Origin: Bacteroidia bacterium
GTDB taxonomy: Bacteria; Bacteroidota; Bacteroidia; CAIKAF01
Assembly (NCBI GenBank): GCA_030427255.1
Contig: JAUHWY010000007.1
Span: forward strand, 1 to 64,000
DNA length: 64,000 nucleotides
Direction: 5' to 3'
Within the stretch, counting starts at the first letter, position 1. Each line of letters starts with the position of its first letter. This document shows, piece by piece, positions 39,109 through 47,613 of this stretch. The notes below the pieces were generated by a model. It did not search any database. It was not told the DNA's origin and worked only from the letters and a program-made list of their open reading frames with translations. A program made the position numbers and the translations under genes.

Positions 39109-40811
39109 ACATTAAACCATGGGAATTTTGGATTGCCCAAAGCCGAGCCTATGTGGAGGCCTTGCTTAGCACCAAACTTTCCGAAAACCTTCGGTTCCAT
39201 AACCTAAACCATACCCAAGAAGTAGTGCAAGCCGCCGACCGGCTGGCCGCAGCAGAAAAATTGCCTGAAGAAAAACGCGGCCTGCTGCTCCTTGCCGCTT
39301 GGTTTCACGATTGCGGCTATACCGAAAGTTATATTGGGCACGAGGAAATCAGCATGGATTTGGCCGACGCCTTCCTAAGCAACCTAAGCTTTCCGGACGC
39401 CCTCCGAAAACAAGTGCTCAAACTTATTGAAGCCACACGATACGGACACCGACCCAAAACCCGATTGGAGGCCTTGCTCATTGATGCCGACAGAGCCAAT
39501 ATGGGAACCCGAGACTTTTTGCAACGCGGCGAACTGCTTCGGTACGAATGGAAACACTACCTCCAAAAAACCTACCAACACGAAGACTGGCTATACAACC
39601 AACTTCAATACTTGGAGGAAACCAGTTTTCAAACCGAAAGTGCCGAAAAACTTTGGGGAGAGCAACGAAAAGAAAACCTACAAGCCCTTAAAGAAGCCTT
39701 AGGCCAATTGGGCAAGCCGGTTCGACCCAAAGTGCCCAAAAATATTGTGGTAAGGGAGTGGCTGCGCTATAGTTTGGGCGCCTACCTTTGGTCGGTAATC
39801 CTAGGCTGTGCCATTGGTTTAACCATGAACGTAGCGGTTTGGGGCAGCAGTCCTGAGGTAATGCTCAGCGGTCTGTTTGGAGGATTGGTCATTGGCCTTA
39901 TGCTACGGGCCGGTGATAGAGCCTTTGACCGCTATGTACTCCGTAAATTCAGCTTTCCGGTGAGTCTGGCCCTTGGCTCCGTTTTGCTTATATTTTTGTT
40001 TGTAACCGCTGAGCTGGCCACTCTGGCCTTGTTTTCGTGGTGGGGCTATGGAGGCGAGGAAGAAATGAGTGCGCTATTTGAACCTAGTCTGCTGTTCGTA
40101 TTGGCTTGGAACGCCTTTTTAATGAGCATTTTGCTCAACTTTATTAAGCTGGCCACTCGGATTGTAGGACCGCGGATTCTATGGAATTACGTGCGCGGAA
40201 AATACCACAAACCCACCGGAGAGGAGCGGATATTTATGTTCATTGACCTCAACTCCTCTACCCGCATGGCCGAAACCATGTCCATGGAAAAGTACCACGC
40301 GCTGTTGTCCACCTTTTTCTCCATGCTTTCTTCGCCCGTAGCACGTTATCGAGGCGAAATTTATCAATACGTGGGCGACGAAGCCGTAATTACCTGGAAC
40401 ATGCGCGAAGGCTTGCGCCGCGCCCGCTGCATTCGCTGCTATTTTCGCATTTTAAGGCAAATGGAAAAAAACCGGTCCCAATTCATTCGAAAATTTGGCT
40501 TTGTGCCTGATTTTAAGGTGGGAATACATGGAGGATGGGTCATCACCGGCGAAATTGGAAAAACCAAAACCGACATTGTGTTCCATGGCGATGTAATCAA
40601 TACCACCGAAAGAATCTTGAACCAATGCGGCAGCTTGCAAAGCCGGGTCCTCATTTCTGAATACCTCATTCGCCGCATGGACCTCCCCGTCGACATTCAA
40701 GCTACTTTTGTTAAAACACTGCTTCTCAAAGGAAAAGAGAAAGAAATTGGGGTATATACCCTAGACCGCAGCCGACCCAAAAGCTCATGGGAATCAGAAA
40801 TGCATTCTTGA
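39096..40811 (+). CDS. HD phosphohydrolase / membrane / class III nucleotidyl cyclase fusion
   Basis: The protein has three parts. Residues 1-200 are an HD domain with His35/His39 (HNLNHT), His71-Asp72 (WFHDCGY) and Asp130/Asp132 as likely metal ligands. Residues about 225-365 hold four membrane helices. Residues 378-560 form a class III cyclase with metal Asp384 (FIDLNSST) and Asp428 (YVGDEAV), 44 residues apart as in active enzymes, and the transition-state pair Asn502/Arg506 (NTTER). So both enzyme ends look intact. Synthesis of cAMP or cGMP at one end and a phosphohydrolase at the other in one chain is unusual. It shares 13 bp with xerD. Confidence 0.85.
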   Translation: MESLNIKPWEFWIAQSRAYVEALLSTKLSENLRFHNLNHTQEVVQAADRLAAAEKLPEEKRGLLLLAAWFHDCGYTESYIGHEEISMDLADAFLSNLSFPDALRKQVLKLIEATRYGHRPKTRLEALLIDADRANMGTRDFLQRGELLRYEWKHYLQKTYQHEDWLYNQLQYLEETSFQTESAEKLWGEQRKENLQALKEALGQLGKPVRPKVPKNIVVREWLRYSLGAYLWSVILGCAIGLTMNVAVWGSSPEVMLSGLFGGLVIGLMLRAGDRAFDRYVLRKFSFPVSLALGSVLLIFLFVTAELATLALFSWWGYGGEEEMSALFEPSLLFVLAWNAFLMSILLNFIKLATRIVGPRILWNYVRGKYHKPTGEERIFMFIDLNSSTRMAETMSMEKYHALLSTFFSMLSSPVARYRGEIYQYVGDEAVITWNMREGLRRARCIRCYFRILRQMEKNRSQFIRKFGFVPDFKVGIHGGWVITGEIGKTKTDIVFHGDVINTTERILNQCGSLQSRVLISEYLIRRMDLPVDIQATFVKTLLLKGKEKEIGVYTLDRSRPKSSWESEMHS

Positions 40812-40814
40812 GTA

Positions 40815-40845
40815 TTGGCTTAATGGAGGATAAGTATTACTTTTG
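40815..40845 (+). promoter_or_regulatory. Promoter of tRNA-Leu
   Basis: TTG (40815-40817) and TACTTTTG (40838-40845) are 20 nt apart, and the box ends 9 nt before the tRNA 5' end, at the expected transcription start distance. Confidence 0.65.
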
Positions 40846-40854
40846 CATCCCATT

Positions 40855-40939
40855 GCCCGGGTGGTGAAACTGGTAGACACGCACGCTTGAGGGGCGTGTG
40901 TCGCAAGACGTGCAGGTTCAAGTCCTGTCCCGGGCACCA
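40855..40939 (+). tRNA. tRNA-Leu (anticodon GAG), CCA encoded
   Basis: The gene is 85 nt including CCA. The acceptor stem GCCCGGG (40855-40861) pairs with CCCGGGC (40929-40935), followed by ACCA. The anticodon stem CACGC/GCGTG holds the loop TTGAGGG, so the anticodon is GAG, reading CUC and CUU. A short variable arm and the T-loop GTTCAAGTC are present, as in class II leucine tRNAs. It has its own promoter and terminator. Confidence 0.93.
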
Positions 40940-40980
40940 AATCAGACCGCATGCTTCCAACATGTGTTCTGATTTTTTTT
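40939..40980 (+). terminator. Terminator of tRNA-Leu
   Basis: AAATCAGA (40939-40946) pairs with TCTGATTT (40968-40975), followed by a T-run to 40980. The stem begins inside the CCA-flanking base. Confidence 0.75.
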
Positions 40981-41019
40981 GCCACTCCGTCCTCCTTTTT
41001 GATTTTTTGGTGGGATTTT

Positions 41020-41157
41020 TTGGGCGCCTATTCCTGCCCTTCCTACTACGCTTCGGTCTCCGGCCGTGCAGGGCTAGGCGGTACGTGGGCTCCTTATTAA
41101 GGGAGCCTACGCCCGCCAAGCCCTGCATGGCCGCATCCCTGCAGGGTAGCCGGTCGG
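41020..41157 (-). repeat. Intergenic long-hairpin element E
   Basis: This is the most regular copy. 41061-41093 pairs with 41101-41133 as a near-continuous 33-nt stem around a TTATTAA loop, with CGGCC, TGCAGGGCT, GGCGG and GGCTCC segments and their complements. On the minus strand it begins CAGGGATGCGG, the family motif, and lies directly after the HTH gene stop, as a 3' UTR element would. Confidence 0.7.
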
Positions 41158-41652
41158 TCAGGGGCGCGGGGTAAACTTCTGGTAAGTACCGTCGGGAAAT
41201 AATACCCACAACAGCTCATCGCCGGAGGCTTTCTCCTTTGCTTCGGTGTCTTGATTCGGCACCAAATCCGGAGAACGGGTAAAATATACAGGCCCATCCT
41301 CACTATCCTTTAATGGGCTATTGGCGGCATTTTCCGGAATACTCGATGTTTGGGCATCCGGCATAAACTCAGAGTCCGGCGCTTGAGCCGGGGGAGCAGG
41401 CGCATGACCAGCTTCCGGCTGATCCAACCGAACCGATCGTTTCCAAGGACCTTTGCCCATAACCAGCCAATCGGCATCAATCTCCGGCCATTCCTGCAAC
41501 ACACCGGCCAAGAAATCCATTGAGGGCTGATTCCGGCCATTCAGCATATGCCCAATGCTGCTTCGACTTACACCGCTTCGTTCGGCCAAATCGGATTGAC
41601 TTAAGTCAAAATGCTCCATTAAAAAAGCCAATCGGTCTTTAAACAGCTTCAT
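41158..41652 (-). CDS. XRE-type helix-turn-helix repressor
   Basis: The first 60 residues form an XRE/Cro HTH: LFKDRLAFLMEHFDLSQSDLA, the recognition helix near RSSIGHMLNGRNQPS, and the PEIDADWLVMGKG motif seen in a bacteroidetal subgroup. The remaining ~100 residues are a Pro-, Ser- and Glu-rich linker and a short C-terminal strand block without a protease motif, so no LexA-like cleavage is expected. The ATG at 41652 directly abuts a GCTACATTTGTAGC palindrome, and further copies lie upstream, which points to autorepression. An ATG six codons earlier lies inside that operator and is disfavoured. Confidence 0.82.
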   Translation of the reverse strand: MKLFKDRLAFLMEHFDLSQSDLAERSGVSRSSIGHMLNGRNQPSMDFLAGVLQEWPEIDADWLVMGKGPWKRSVRLDQPEAGHAPAPPAQAPDSEFMPDAQTSSIPENAANSPLKDSEDGPVYFTRSPDLVPNQDTEAKEKASGDELLWVLFPDGTYQKFTPRP

Positions 41653-41666
41653 GCTACAAATGTAGC
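41653..41666 (-). promoter_or_regulatory. Operator 1 with embedded -7 box, abutting the HTH gene start
   Basis: GCTACATTTGTAGC read on the minus strand, immediately before the ATG at 41652. Its core TACATTTG matches TAnnTTTG, and a TTTG lies 19 nt upstream, the classical spacing. Repressor binding here would block the promoter itself. Confidence 0.7.
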
Positions 41667-41739
41667 ACATAGCCGCAAGGATTCAAAATAAAGCCAAAAA
41701 AAGGCATAAAGCGCTTGTAATTGTTGAAGCAAAAACCCA

Positions 41740-41763
41740 ATAGTGCTACATTTGTAGCACTAT
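41740..41763. promoter_or_regulatory. Operator 2, 24-bp palindrome with embedded plus-strand -7 box
   Basis: ATAGTGCTACATTTGTAGCA followed by CTAT: arms pair over 24 bp except the two central bases. The plus strand contains TACATTTG, with TTG 20 nt upstream (41724-41726), which predicts a divergent promoter pointing to the M1 peptidase side. Confidence 0.65.
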
Positions 41764-42122
41764 GACTAGTTCGTCAAAAGCAGATTAAACTCCTGCATTC
41801 GATAAATTACTCTAATGCATTAAATAGCAATTAATTAAAAGTAAATATTTAGCTACCATCCTTTTTTCTAAACAACCTCTATGGGTGGCAGCCCTAAGTC
41901 CACCAGTTCCCCATAGCAAAATAATGGCCTGAACATCTGACTTAGGACGCTCAGCGAAAGCTGCTAGCCCTTTATTCATTGCCTGCTTTTTTCACGCTAG
42001 AGACAGGCAAAGGGGTTCACTTTAGATGAGTGCAAGATGCTGTGAAAGCCTCCCGTCTTGGCAAGCTGGCTTTTAGCCATTGCATCCTCAAACCCTTGCT
42101 GTACGTAGCTTTTTGTATTTAC
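41764..42122. other. Non-coding region between operators 2 and 3
   Basis: About 360 bp contain no convincing gene on either strand. The longest minus-strand frames after ATG are under 30 codons, for example one starting MAKSQLAKTGG. The region may be transcribed from the promoters embedded in operators 2, 3 and 4. I see no tandem repeats or strong single hairpin. It could be a small RNA, a decayed gene or a family repeat. Confidence 0.4.
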
Positions 42123-42136
42123 GCTACAAATGTAGC
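42123..42136 (-). promoter_or_regulatory. Operator 3, GCTACAAATGTAGC
   Basis: A 14-bp palindrome identical to operator 1, with TACATTTG on the minus strand. It is 31 bp (about three helical turns) from operator 4, so dimers at both sites would lie on the same face of the DNA. Confidence 0.6.
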
Positions 42137-42153
42137 ATAAGGCCTACTTGCAT

Positions 42154-42167
42154 GCTACAAATGTAGC
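42154..42167 (-). promoter_or_regulatory. Operator 4, GCTACAAATGTAGC
   Basis: The fourth copy lies 24 bp before the -7 box of the M1 peptidase, where the -33 region of that promoter should be, so the repressor could block peptidase transcription. Confidence 0.6.
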
Positions 42168-42191
42168 GCAAAGGATATGCATAGGCTTGCG

Positions 42192-42199
42192 TATATTTG
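42192..42199 (+). promoter_or_regulatory. -7 box abutting the M1 peptidase start (leaderless type)
   Basis: TATATTTG ends 4 nt before the ATG at 42204. Confidence 0.55.
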
Positions 42200-42203
42200 A
42201 AAT

Positions 42204-44558
42204 ATGAAAGCATGGCTTGCACTAACTATATCTATTCTTTTCTCTGTCAACCTATTGGCTCAACTACATCCTTACGATACAAGGGCAGATGAGGTGGACA
42301 TCAGTCATTACGATCTGGCCTTGGATTTTAGATCCATGGATCAATCTTTAATCTATGGAGCAGCCACCCTGTATTTTGCACCGGTCTCTGCCCCACTCGA
42401 TTCCTTGGTTCTGGATTTGAAAGGGTTAACGGTAGACTCGGTAGTTCGCCAGGGTCAATTGCTTTCCTTTGTGCAACAAGGCGAGTTTTTGGCCATAGAT
42501 TTGCCGGGAGTGGTTTCGGGTCCGGACAGCCTCACCGTGTATTATGGAGGAACGCCCATGCAAGACCCTTCCTTTGGCGGTTTTTATTTTGATCAAGGCT
42601 TTGCCTTTAATGTTGGGGTTTCGCTCACTCAAATTCCCCACAATTATGGAAGGGTTTGGTTTCCTTGTTTGGATTATTTTATTGATCGCGCCACTTACGA
42701 TTACCGTTTAACCCTTCCTGCCCAAAAGTTTGCCACTGCCGGAGGTATTTTGCAGGCCGATTCTCTGTTGCCCTCCGGAGATCGATACATGCATTACCGT
42801 AGCCTGCACGACTATCCAACGTATTTGGCTTCGGTGGCTGTGGGCGATTTTGTTACCCTAGAGGACACCATACTGAGTCAAACCGGAGCTGTAATTCCTA
42901 TAGTTTTGGCGGCACGCCCTCAAGACACGGCTAGTTTTAGAACCGCCGCTCAAAATCTAAAACAGGCCTTTCACTTATTCGAAGCATCTTTTGGCGATTT
43001 TAGATTCAGCAAAGTGGGCTACAGTTTGGTGCCCATGACCGGAGGAGCCATGGAGCATGCCGAGAATATTGCCTACCCTATTCTTTTGGCCCAATCGGGT
43101 TTGTTGTATCAGGATGTGCTGGTGCACGAGCTCAGCCATAGTTGGTGGGGCAATTTGGCCACCTGCCGCACCGCTGAAGATATGTGGCTAAACGAGGGCA
43201 TGGCAGTTTTTTCGGAGTGGCGGTTTAATGAACTCTTTTATGGTCGAAATAGGTATATGGAGCTGTATCGAACGGCTCATAAAGACCTATTGCAAAATGC
43301 CCATTTCGATGATCAAGGCTTTTGGCCTTTATCAGGGGTGCCTCAACAGCATACCTACAGCAACACTACCTATTCCAAGGGGGCTGATTTTGTTCATTCG
43401 CTCCGCAGTTACTTGGGAGATAACCTATTCTTTCAAGGGTTAAGGCAAGCCTTAGCAGCCACCGCCTGGCAGGATTGGGATGCCCAAGACTTTATGCTGG
43501 CCTTGGAGCAGGCTACCGGAGCTTCACTGCAAGATTTTTTTCAGGATTGGATTTATGAGGGCGGTTGGCCTTTGGTATTGCCCCATCGGTGGACCGAAGT
43601 ACCCGGTCAAGCCGGCAGTTGGACCATAGAATTGCAGCAGTTTACCCGAGGAAGACAGCATTTTTGCAGCAATGTTCCTTTAGAACTCACCTTTTTTGAC
43701 GCCCAAGGCGCAACCGAAACCCAAACGGTTATGGTTTCGGGTGAAACCGATTCGGTGGTGGTGCAGCTGAATTTAGAGCCGGTGTGGGTCATAGGCAATC
43801 TAAACGAGGCTCTAAGCTTTGCGGAGACCCAAGTAGACACCGTATTGAGTGGAAGCGGAACCAAACCATTGAGCTACGCCAATTGGCGGTTGGATTTACC
43901 CGCCGGAAACAGCCAAAACTATCGGGTCATAGCCTCCCAACGTTGGACCGAACCCGGAGGCTGGAAAAGTCAATATCAACTGAATCCACAGAGGCATTGG
44001 GCCTTGTATGTTCCGGATGGCCTGCCGAATGGCACTACCGCCCAACTATACTATAATGGGCGACTGGTAGGAAACAATGGTCGTTTAGACAACGAGCTTA
44101 TTGTAGCCGGAGAAGACAGCTTGGTATTGTTGTATAGAGCCACAAGAACCCAATCTTGGGAAGTAATTAGCGACGATCCCAACCGTTGCCAGCACCTGCC
44201 CGGTCCTTCGCTCAGCGATAAGATTGGCGTTTTTGAGCTAAGCAATCCCCAAAGCGGTGAATACGTATTGGCCCGCAGAGTTACCACGGGTTTACCTACC
44301 GAAGCGCAAGATCAAGGCATGTTGTGGTACCCCAATCCACTCATGCCGAATGAGCCCCTACGTGCCAAAGGCAGCTGTTTAACCGAAAGCTCGGAGCTTT
44401 GGATAACCGATATTCAAGGCCGGAAGGCCGGGAGACTAGAGCAGATAAGCCCGGACAGCTATCGAATTGTACCCAAACCCTTACCCGGGGTGTATGTATT
44501 GCAGGGAAGGACAGGTAGCTGTTCCATTGGGAAGACCAAACTGCATATTATACCTTAA
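42204..44558 (+). CDS. Secreted M1-family metallopeptidase with type IX sorting domain
   Basis: Signal peptide (MKAWLALTISILFSVNLLAQ), then the M1 N-terminal beta domain and the catalytic domain. Zinc ligands are His308 and His312 (HELSH) and Glu331 (WLNEG), 18 residues apart as in gluzincins. The exopeptidase loop reads GGAMEHAEN, a variant of GAMEN. After about residue 460 come beta modules, and the end (YPNPLMPNEPL...GVYVLQ...KTKLHIIP) resembles a type A C-terminal domain for type IX secretion. It is probably an extracellular aminopeptidase-like enzyme. Four operators of the XRE repressor lie upstream, two of them within 81 bp of the start. Confidence 0.9.
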   Translation: MKAWLALTISILFSVNLLAQLHPYDTRADEVDISHYDLALDFRSMDQSLIYGAATLYFAPVSAPLDSLVLDLKGLTVDSVVRQGQLLSFVQQGEFLAIDLPGVVSGPDSLTVYYGGTPMQDPSFGGFYFDQGFAFNVGVSLTQIPHNYGRVWFPCLDYFIDRATYDYRLTLPAQKFATAGGILQADSLLPSGDRYMHYRSLHDYPTYLASVAVGDFVTLEDTILSQTGAVIPIVLAARPQDTASFRTAAQNLKQAFHLFEASFGDFRFSKVGYSLVPMTGGAMEHAENIAYPILLAQSGLLYQDVLVHELSHSWWGNLATCRTAEDMWLNEGMAVFSEWRFNELFYGRNRYMELYRTAHKDLLQNAHFDDQGFWPLSGVPQQHTYSNTTYSKGADFVHSLRSYLGDNLFFQGLRQALAATAWQDWDAQDFMLALEQATGASLQDFFQDWIYEGGWPLVLPHRWTEVPGQAGSWTIELQQFTRGRQHFCSNVPLELTFFDAQGATETQTVMVSGETDSVVVQLNLEPVWVIGNLNEALSFAETQVDTVLSGSGTKPLSYANWRLDLPAGNSQNYRVIASQRWTEPGGWKSQYQLNPQRHWALYVPDGLPNGTTAQLYYNGRLVGNNGRLDNELIVAGEDSLVLLYRATRTQSWEVISDDPNRCQHLPGPSLSDKIGVFELSNPQSGEYVLARRVTTGLPTEAQDQGMLWYPNPLMPNEPLRAKGSCLTESSELWITDIQGRKAGRLEQISPDSYRIVPKPLPGVYVLQGRTGSCSIGKTKLHIIP

Positions 44559-44564
44559 ACCCGG

Positions 44565-44712
44565 CCCAGGGACCGGTACGGAAAGCCCCCGGAAGCTAAA
44601 CGCCCGGCATGCGGAAGACCGGGCGTGGCGCGCAGCAAACGCCCCGGGCGACCTTGCATGCCGGAGCTTTTAGCAACGGGGCTTGGAGGGAGGGCCCGGT
44701 GCTTGCAGGGCC
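44565..44712 (+). repeat. Intergenic long-hairpin element F
   Basis: It begins 6 bp after the M1 peptidase stop, with CAGGGACCGGTACGGAAAGC. GCTAAA and CCGGCATGC (44595-44612) pair with GCATGCCGG and TTTAGC (44656-44674). It lies between two plus-strand genes, so it is a clear 3' UTR position. Confidence 0.65.
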
Positions 44713-44737
44713 ACCCATTAAATACATCAATAAAATG

Positions 44738-44745
44738 TACTTTTG
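44738..44745 (+). promoter_or_regulatory. -7 box abutting the YhhN gene start (leaderless type)
   Basis: TACTTTTG ends 3 nt before the ATG at 44749. Confidence 0.55.
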
Positions 44746-44748
44746 AAT

Positions 44749-45417
44749 ATGCTTTTAGCAAAGGTGGCATGGTGGTTATTTTTTGCGGCGCACATTTGCG
44801 TGTTGTTGTATGGTGGAGATTTGCTGCGTTTATTTACCGGAGGCGTTTTGGCACCGCTATTGGCCTTTGCGTTTTGGAAGGATGGATTAAAAAAGCAAAA
44901 GCTTCTTTTGGCGGCTTTGTTTTTTGTTTGGTTGGGCGATTTGGGTTTGCTGATGGGCGAAGGTTTGGCACAGGATATAGCTGTAGGCTTTTATTTTTTA
45001 ATGCATTTGGTGTTTACCGGAAAGTTTTTTGCTGATTTTCAGCAGGTTCGAAAGCCTAAAATTCCTATTGGAAGTATGGTGGTTTGGATGGCCATGATTT
45101 CGGTGTTGATTGTCGGTAGTAGGATGTGCATGGCTCAGCAGCCTTGGGTAATGCATATGCTGATTGTATTGTATGGCGTGATGCTCATCACCAATTTCAG
45201 CATTAGCTTGTCGGTAACCTTGCAACGTGAATCGATTTCCTATTTTTTGCAGATGTCCGGGTACTTCATGATTCTGCTAAGCGATATGTACTTCTCTACC
45301 AGCAAGTTTTGTGGAAGTCTTCCCTATCCATTGGTGTTGGGTTCCGTGCTTTACTTTCCCGGATTGTTTATGTTGTACCGGAGTCGTTTGTGGTTGGAGC
45401 AAGCTGCGGAAGATTAA
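44749..45417 (+). CDS. YhhN/TMEM86-family membrane protein (lysoplasmalogenase-like)
   Basis: This 222-residue protein has about seven or eight membrane helices. The family motifs are [13 protein letters not shown] (near 60-72) and the [10 protein letters not shown] segment; YhhN relatives hydrolyse the vinyl-ether bond of lysoplasmalogens. The substrate in this organism is not known. The start is taken at ATG 44749; a TTG two codons earlier overlaps the promoter box. It overlaps the convergent prfC by 4 bp. Confidence 0.82.
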   Translation: MLLAKVAWWLFFAAHICVLLYGGDLLRLFTGGVLAPLLAFAFWKDGLKKQKLLLAALFFVWLGDLGLLMGEGLAQDIAVGFYFLMHLVFTGKFFADFQQVRKPKIPIGSMVVWMAMISVLIVGSRMCMAQQPWVMHMLIVLYGVMLITNFSISLSVTLQRESISYFLQMSGYFMILLSDMYFSTSKFCGSLPYPLVLGSVLYFPGLFMLYRSRLWLEQAAED

Positions 45418-47009
45418 GTTACGGCATCCTTAAATTCAGAGGTGGTGTGGAAGGTGAGTGCCGGGTAGTCTTGGCGGGCCATATCGAGTAAAAAGGCTGA
45501 GGGAGCGAGGAAGACCGGGTTGTCGTCTTTGTCGTAGGCAATGTTGTCGGCCTTTCTGCGCAAAAAGGTTTGGAGTTGCTCGTTGTCGGAGCTGGTCATC
45601 CAACAGGCTTTGTAGAAGTTCATGGCCTGGAAACGGCAAGCGGCCTTGTATTCATGTTCCAGGCGGTATTGAATCACTTCAAATTGAAGTTCACCCACGG
45701 TACCTACCACTTTTCTATTTCCGGGTTGAAGTCGAAACAATTGCGCTACCCCTTCGTCGGTGAGTTGTTCAATCCCTTTTTCGAGCTGTTTGCTTTTCAT
45801 GGGATCGGTATTGATGAGCTCTTTAAAGATTTCGGGGCTAAAGCTGGGAATTCCTTTAAAAAAGAAGGGCTCGCCTTGGGTGAGGGTATCTCCAATTTTA
45901 AAATTTCCGGCATCGTAAAGGCCAATCACATCGCCAGGGTAAGCCTCTTCAATTACCGACTTATCCTGAGCCATAAAACTGGTGGGATTGCTAAATCGGA
46001 GTTGTTTGTTGAGCCGCACATGATGGTAAAAAGTATTGCGGGAGAAGACGCCGGAAACGATGCGCAAAAAAGCAATGCGGTCGCGGTGTCTGGGGTCAAG
46101 GTTGGCGTGTATTTTAAAAATAAAGCCTGAAAAATGGTTTTGATCGGGATGGACGAAGCCTTCGGTGGTGGGTCGTCCTAAGGGATTGGGGGAAATTTCA
46201 ATAAAAGTATCGAGCAGTTCCTTTACGCCAAAATTATTTACGGCAGAGCCAAAAAACACGGGAGCTAATTCGCCTTTCAAATAGGCCTCTCGGTCAAAAG
46301 GGTCGTAAACGCCTTGGAGGAGCTGTTCGTCTTCGCGCAGTTGATTGGCGTCGTCTTCGCCCAAGACCTCATTCAACTCCGGTTTATTGAGGTCATCGAA
46401 GCGCAGGACTTGATCTTCGATTTTGGTTTTATTGGCCGAAAAAAGATTCAGCTCCTTCTTGTATAAATTATAAACCCCTTTAAATCGAGGCCCCATATTG
46501 ATAGGCCAAGTTAGGGGTTGCACCTGAATGCTGAGTTTGTCTTCGAGCTCATCGAGCAAATCGTAGGGGTCTTTTCCTTCGCGGTCGAGTTTATTAACGA
46601 AAATAATAACAGGCGTATCGCGCATGCGGCAAACCTCCATTAAGCGTTCGGTTTGTGCCTCTACGCCGTTGGCGGCATCGATAACCAGAATTACGCTGTC
46701 AACTGCGGTTAAGGTGCGGTAGGTGTCTTCGGCAAAGTCTTTGTGGCCGGGGGTATCGAGCAGGTTAATTTTGGTTTGGCGGTATTCGAATCCCATAACG
46801 GAGGTAGCCACGGAAATGCCCCTTTGTTTTTCGATTTCCATGAAGTCAGAAGCGGCCGTTTTGGTGATTTTGTTGCTTTTTACGGCTCCAGCGGTTTGTA
46901 TAGCCCCTCCAAAGAGCAAGAATTTTTCGGTGAGGGTAGTTTTACCGGCATCGGGGTGACTAATGATGGCAAAGGTTCTGCGACGTTTGATCTCCTCGGT
47001 TTGTTTCAT
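45414..47009 (-). CDS. prfC: Peptide chain release factor 3
   Basis: RF3 is a translational GTPase that recycles RF1 and RF2 and helps ribosome quality control. Walker [11 protein letters not shown] starts at residue 17, DTPGH and NKLDREG follow, and the RF3-specific domain structure covers the rest; 531 residues is normal. The start at ATG 47009 is preferred over GTG two codons upstream, which lies inside the -7 box. Its 3' end overlaps YhhN by 4 bp. Confidence 0.95.
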   Translation of the reverse strand: MKQTEEIKRRRTFAIISHPDAGKTTLTEKFLLFGGAIQTAGAVKSNKITKTAASDFMEIEKQRGISVATSVMGFEYRQTKINLLDTPGHKDFAEDTYRTLTAVDSVILVIDAANGVEAQTERLMEVCRMRDTPVIIFVNKLDREGKDPYDLLDELEDKLSIQVQPLTWPINMGPRFKGVYNLYKKELNLFSANKTKIEDQVLRFDDLNKPELNEVLGEDDANQLREDEQLLQGVYDPFDREAYLKGELAPVFFGSAVNNFGVKELLDTFIEISPNPLGRPTTEGFVHPDQNHFSGFIFKIHANLDPRHRDRIAFLRIVSGVFSRNTFYHHVRLNKQLRFSNPTSFMAQDKSVIEEAYPGDVIGLYDAGNFKIGDTLTQGEPFFFKGIPSFSPEIFKELINTDPMKSKQLEKGIEQLTDEGVAQLFRLQPGNRKVVGTVGELQFEVIQYRLEHEYKAACRFQAMNFYKACWMTSSDNEQLQTFLRRKADNIAYDKDDNPVFLAPSAFLLDMARQDYPALTFHTTSEFKDAVT

Positions 47010-47014
47010 GGGCA

Positions 47015-47022
47015 CAAATATA
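47015..47022 (-). promoter_or_regulatory. -7 box abutting the prfC start (leaderless type)
   Basis: TATATTTG on the minus strand ends 5 nt before the ATG at 47009. Confidence 0.55.
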
Positions 47023-47031
47023 GCCAGGCAA

Positions 47032-47613
47032 TTAAAGATGTAGGTGTGCTGCAGCGTCCGGTCCCAAATTAAACACCAAATCTAAGGCACAGGCTTGGGG
47101 CATAAAGCCGAGTTTGTGTTGAAAGGGTTGAGGATAAGGCTCCAGTTTGGTGTTAAAGGCTGTTATTGAAAGTCGGTCATTTTGATTTAGGGGGCTATGG
47201 TCCCAGACCGGTTGAGGGAAGCCCATCCTTCCGGCGGTCCACCCTATGAGCGATTGATTTAAGTCCAACAGTCGTTCTGTTTTGAGTGACCAAAGGTTTT
47301 CCAACTCCTCAAAAAACCATTCGAAGTATGGACTTTTGCCGTAATTGCTTCTTACAGCCATCAAAAAATCATTGCAACGCGGCTGACTCCAATCTACAAA
47401 CAATTCGTTGTAGGGTGTTCCCTGTCGTTTGTTTTTAAGGGGTAAGCTAAAACACTGCCAACCTTCGGGGCCTGGCATGCGAAAGCGGTGGTACCAACCG
47501 CGTTTAGGGAAAGGTGCTTGAGCAGCCAAGGCCGGTCTATTGGCCTGCTGCCAAGCCTGCCACCAAGCAGCTTGTGGAAACAAGAGTGGTTCTGCCCAAA
47601 AGACTTGGCTCAT
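47032..47613 (-). CDS. WbqC-like protein
   Basis: This 193-residue protein matches the WbqC pattern: FPQAAWW..W near the start, FSLPLK, then [26 protein letters not shown] at about 80-105. WbqC proteins are often encoded near polysaccharide or lepB genes; the function is not settled. It is translationally coupled to lepB (ATGA overlap at its start). No membrane segment is visible. Confidence 0.75.
   Translation of the reverse strand: MSQVFWAEPLLFPQAAWWQAWQQANRPALAAQAPFPKRGWYHRFRMPGPEGWQCFSLPLKNKRQGTPYNELFVDWSQPRCNDFLMAVRSNYGKSPYFEWFFEELENLWSLKTERLLDLNQSLIGWTAGRMGFPQPVWDHSPLNQNDRLSITAFNTKLEPYPQPFQHKLGFMPQACALDLVFNLGPDAAAHLHL

Noticed and set aside
40855-41157. Genomic island inserted at tRNA-Leu
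   Set aside because: No integrase of island type follows, and I found no repeat of the tRNA 3' end downstream; the HTH gene alone is not enough.
41158-41652. LexA- or CI-type self-cleaving repressor
   Set aside because: No Ser-Lys S24 peptidase motif is present in the C-terminal part.
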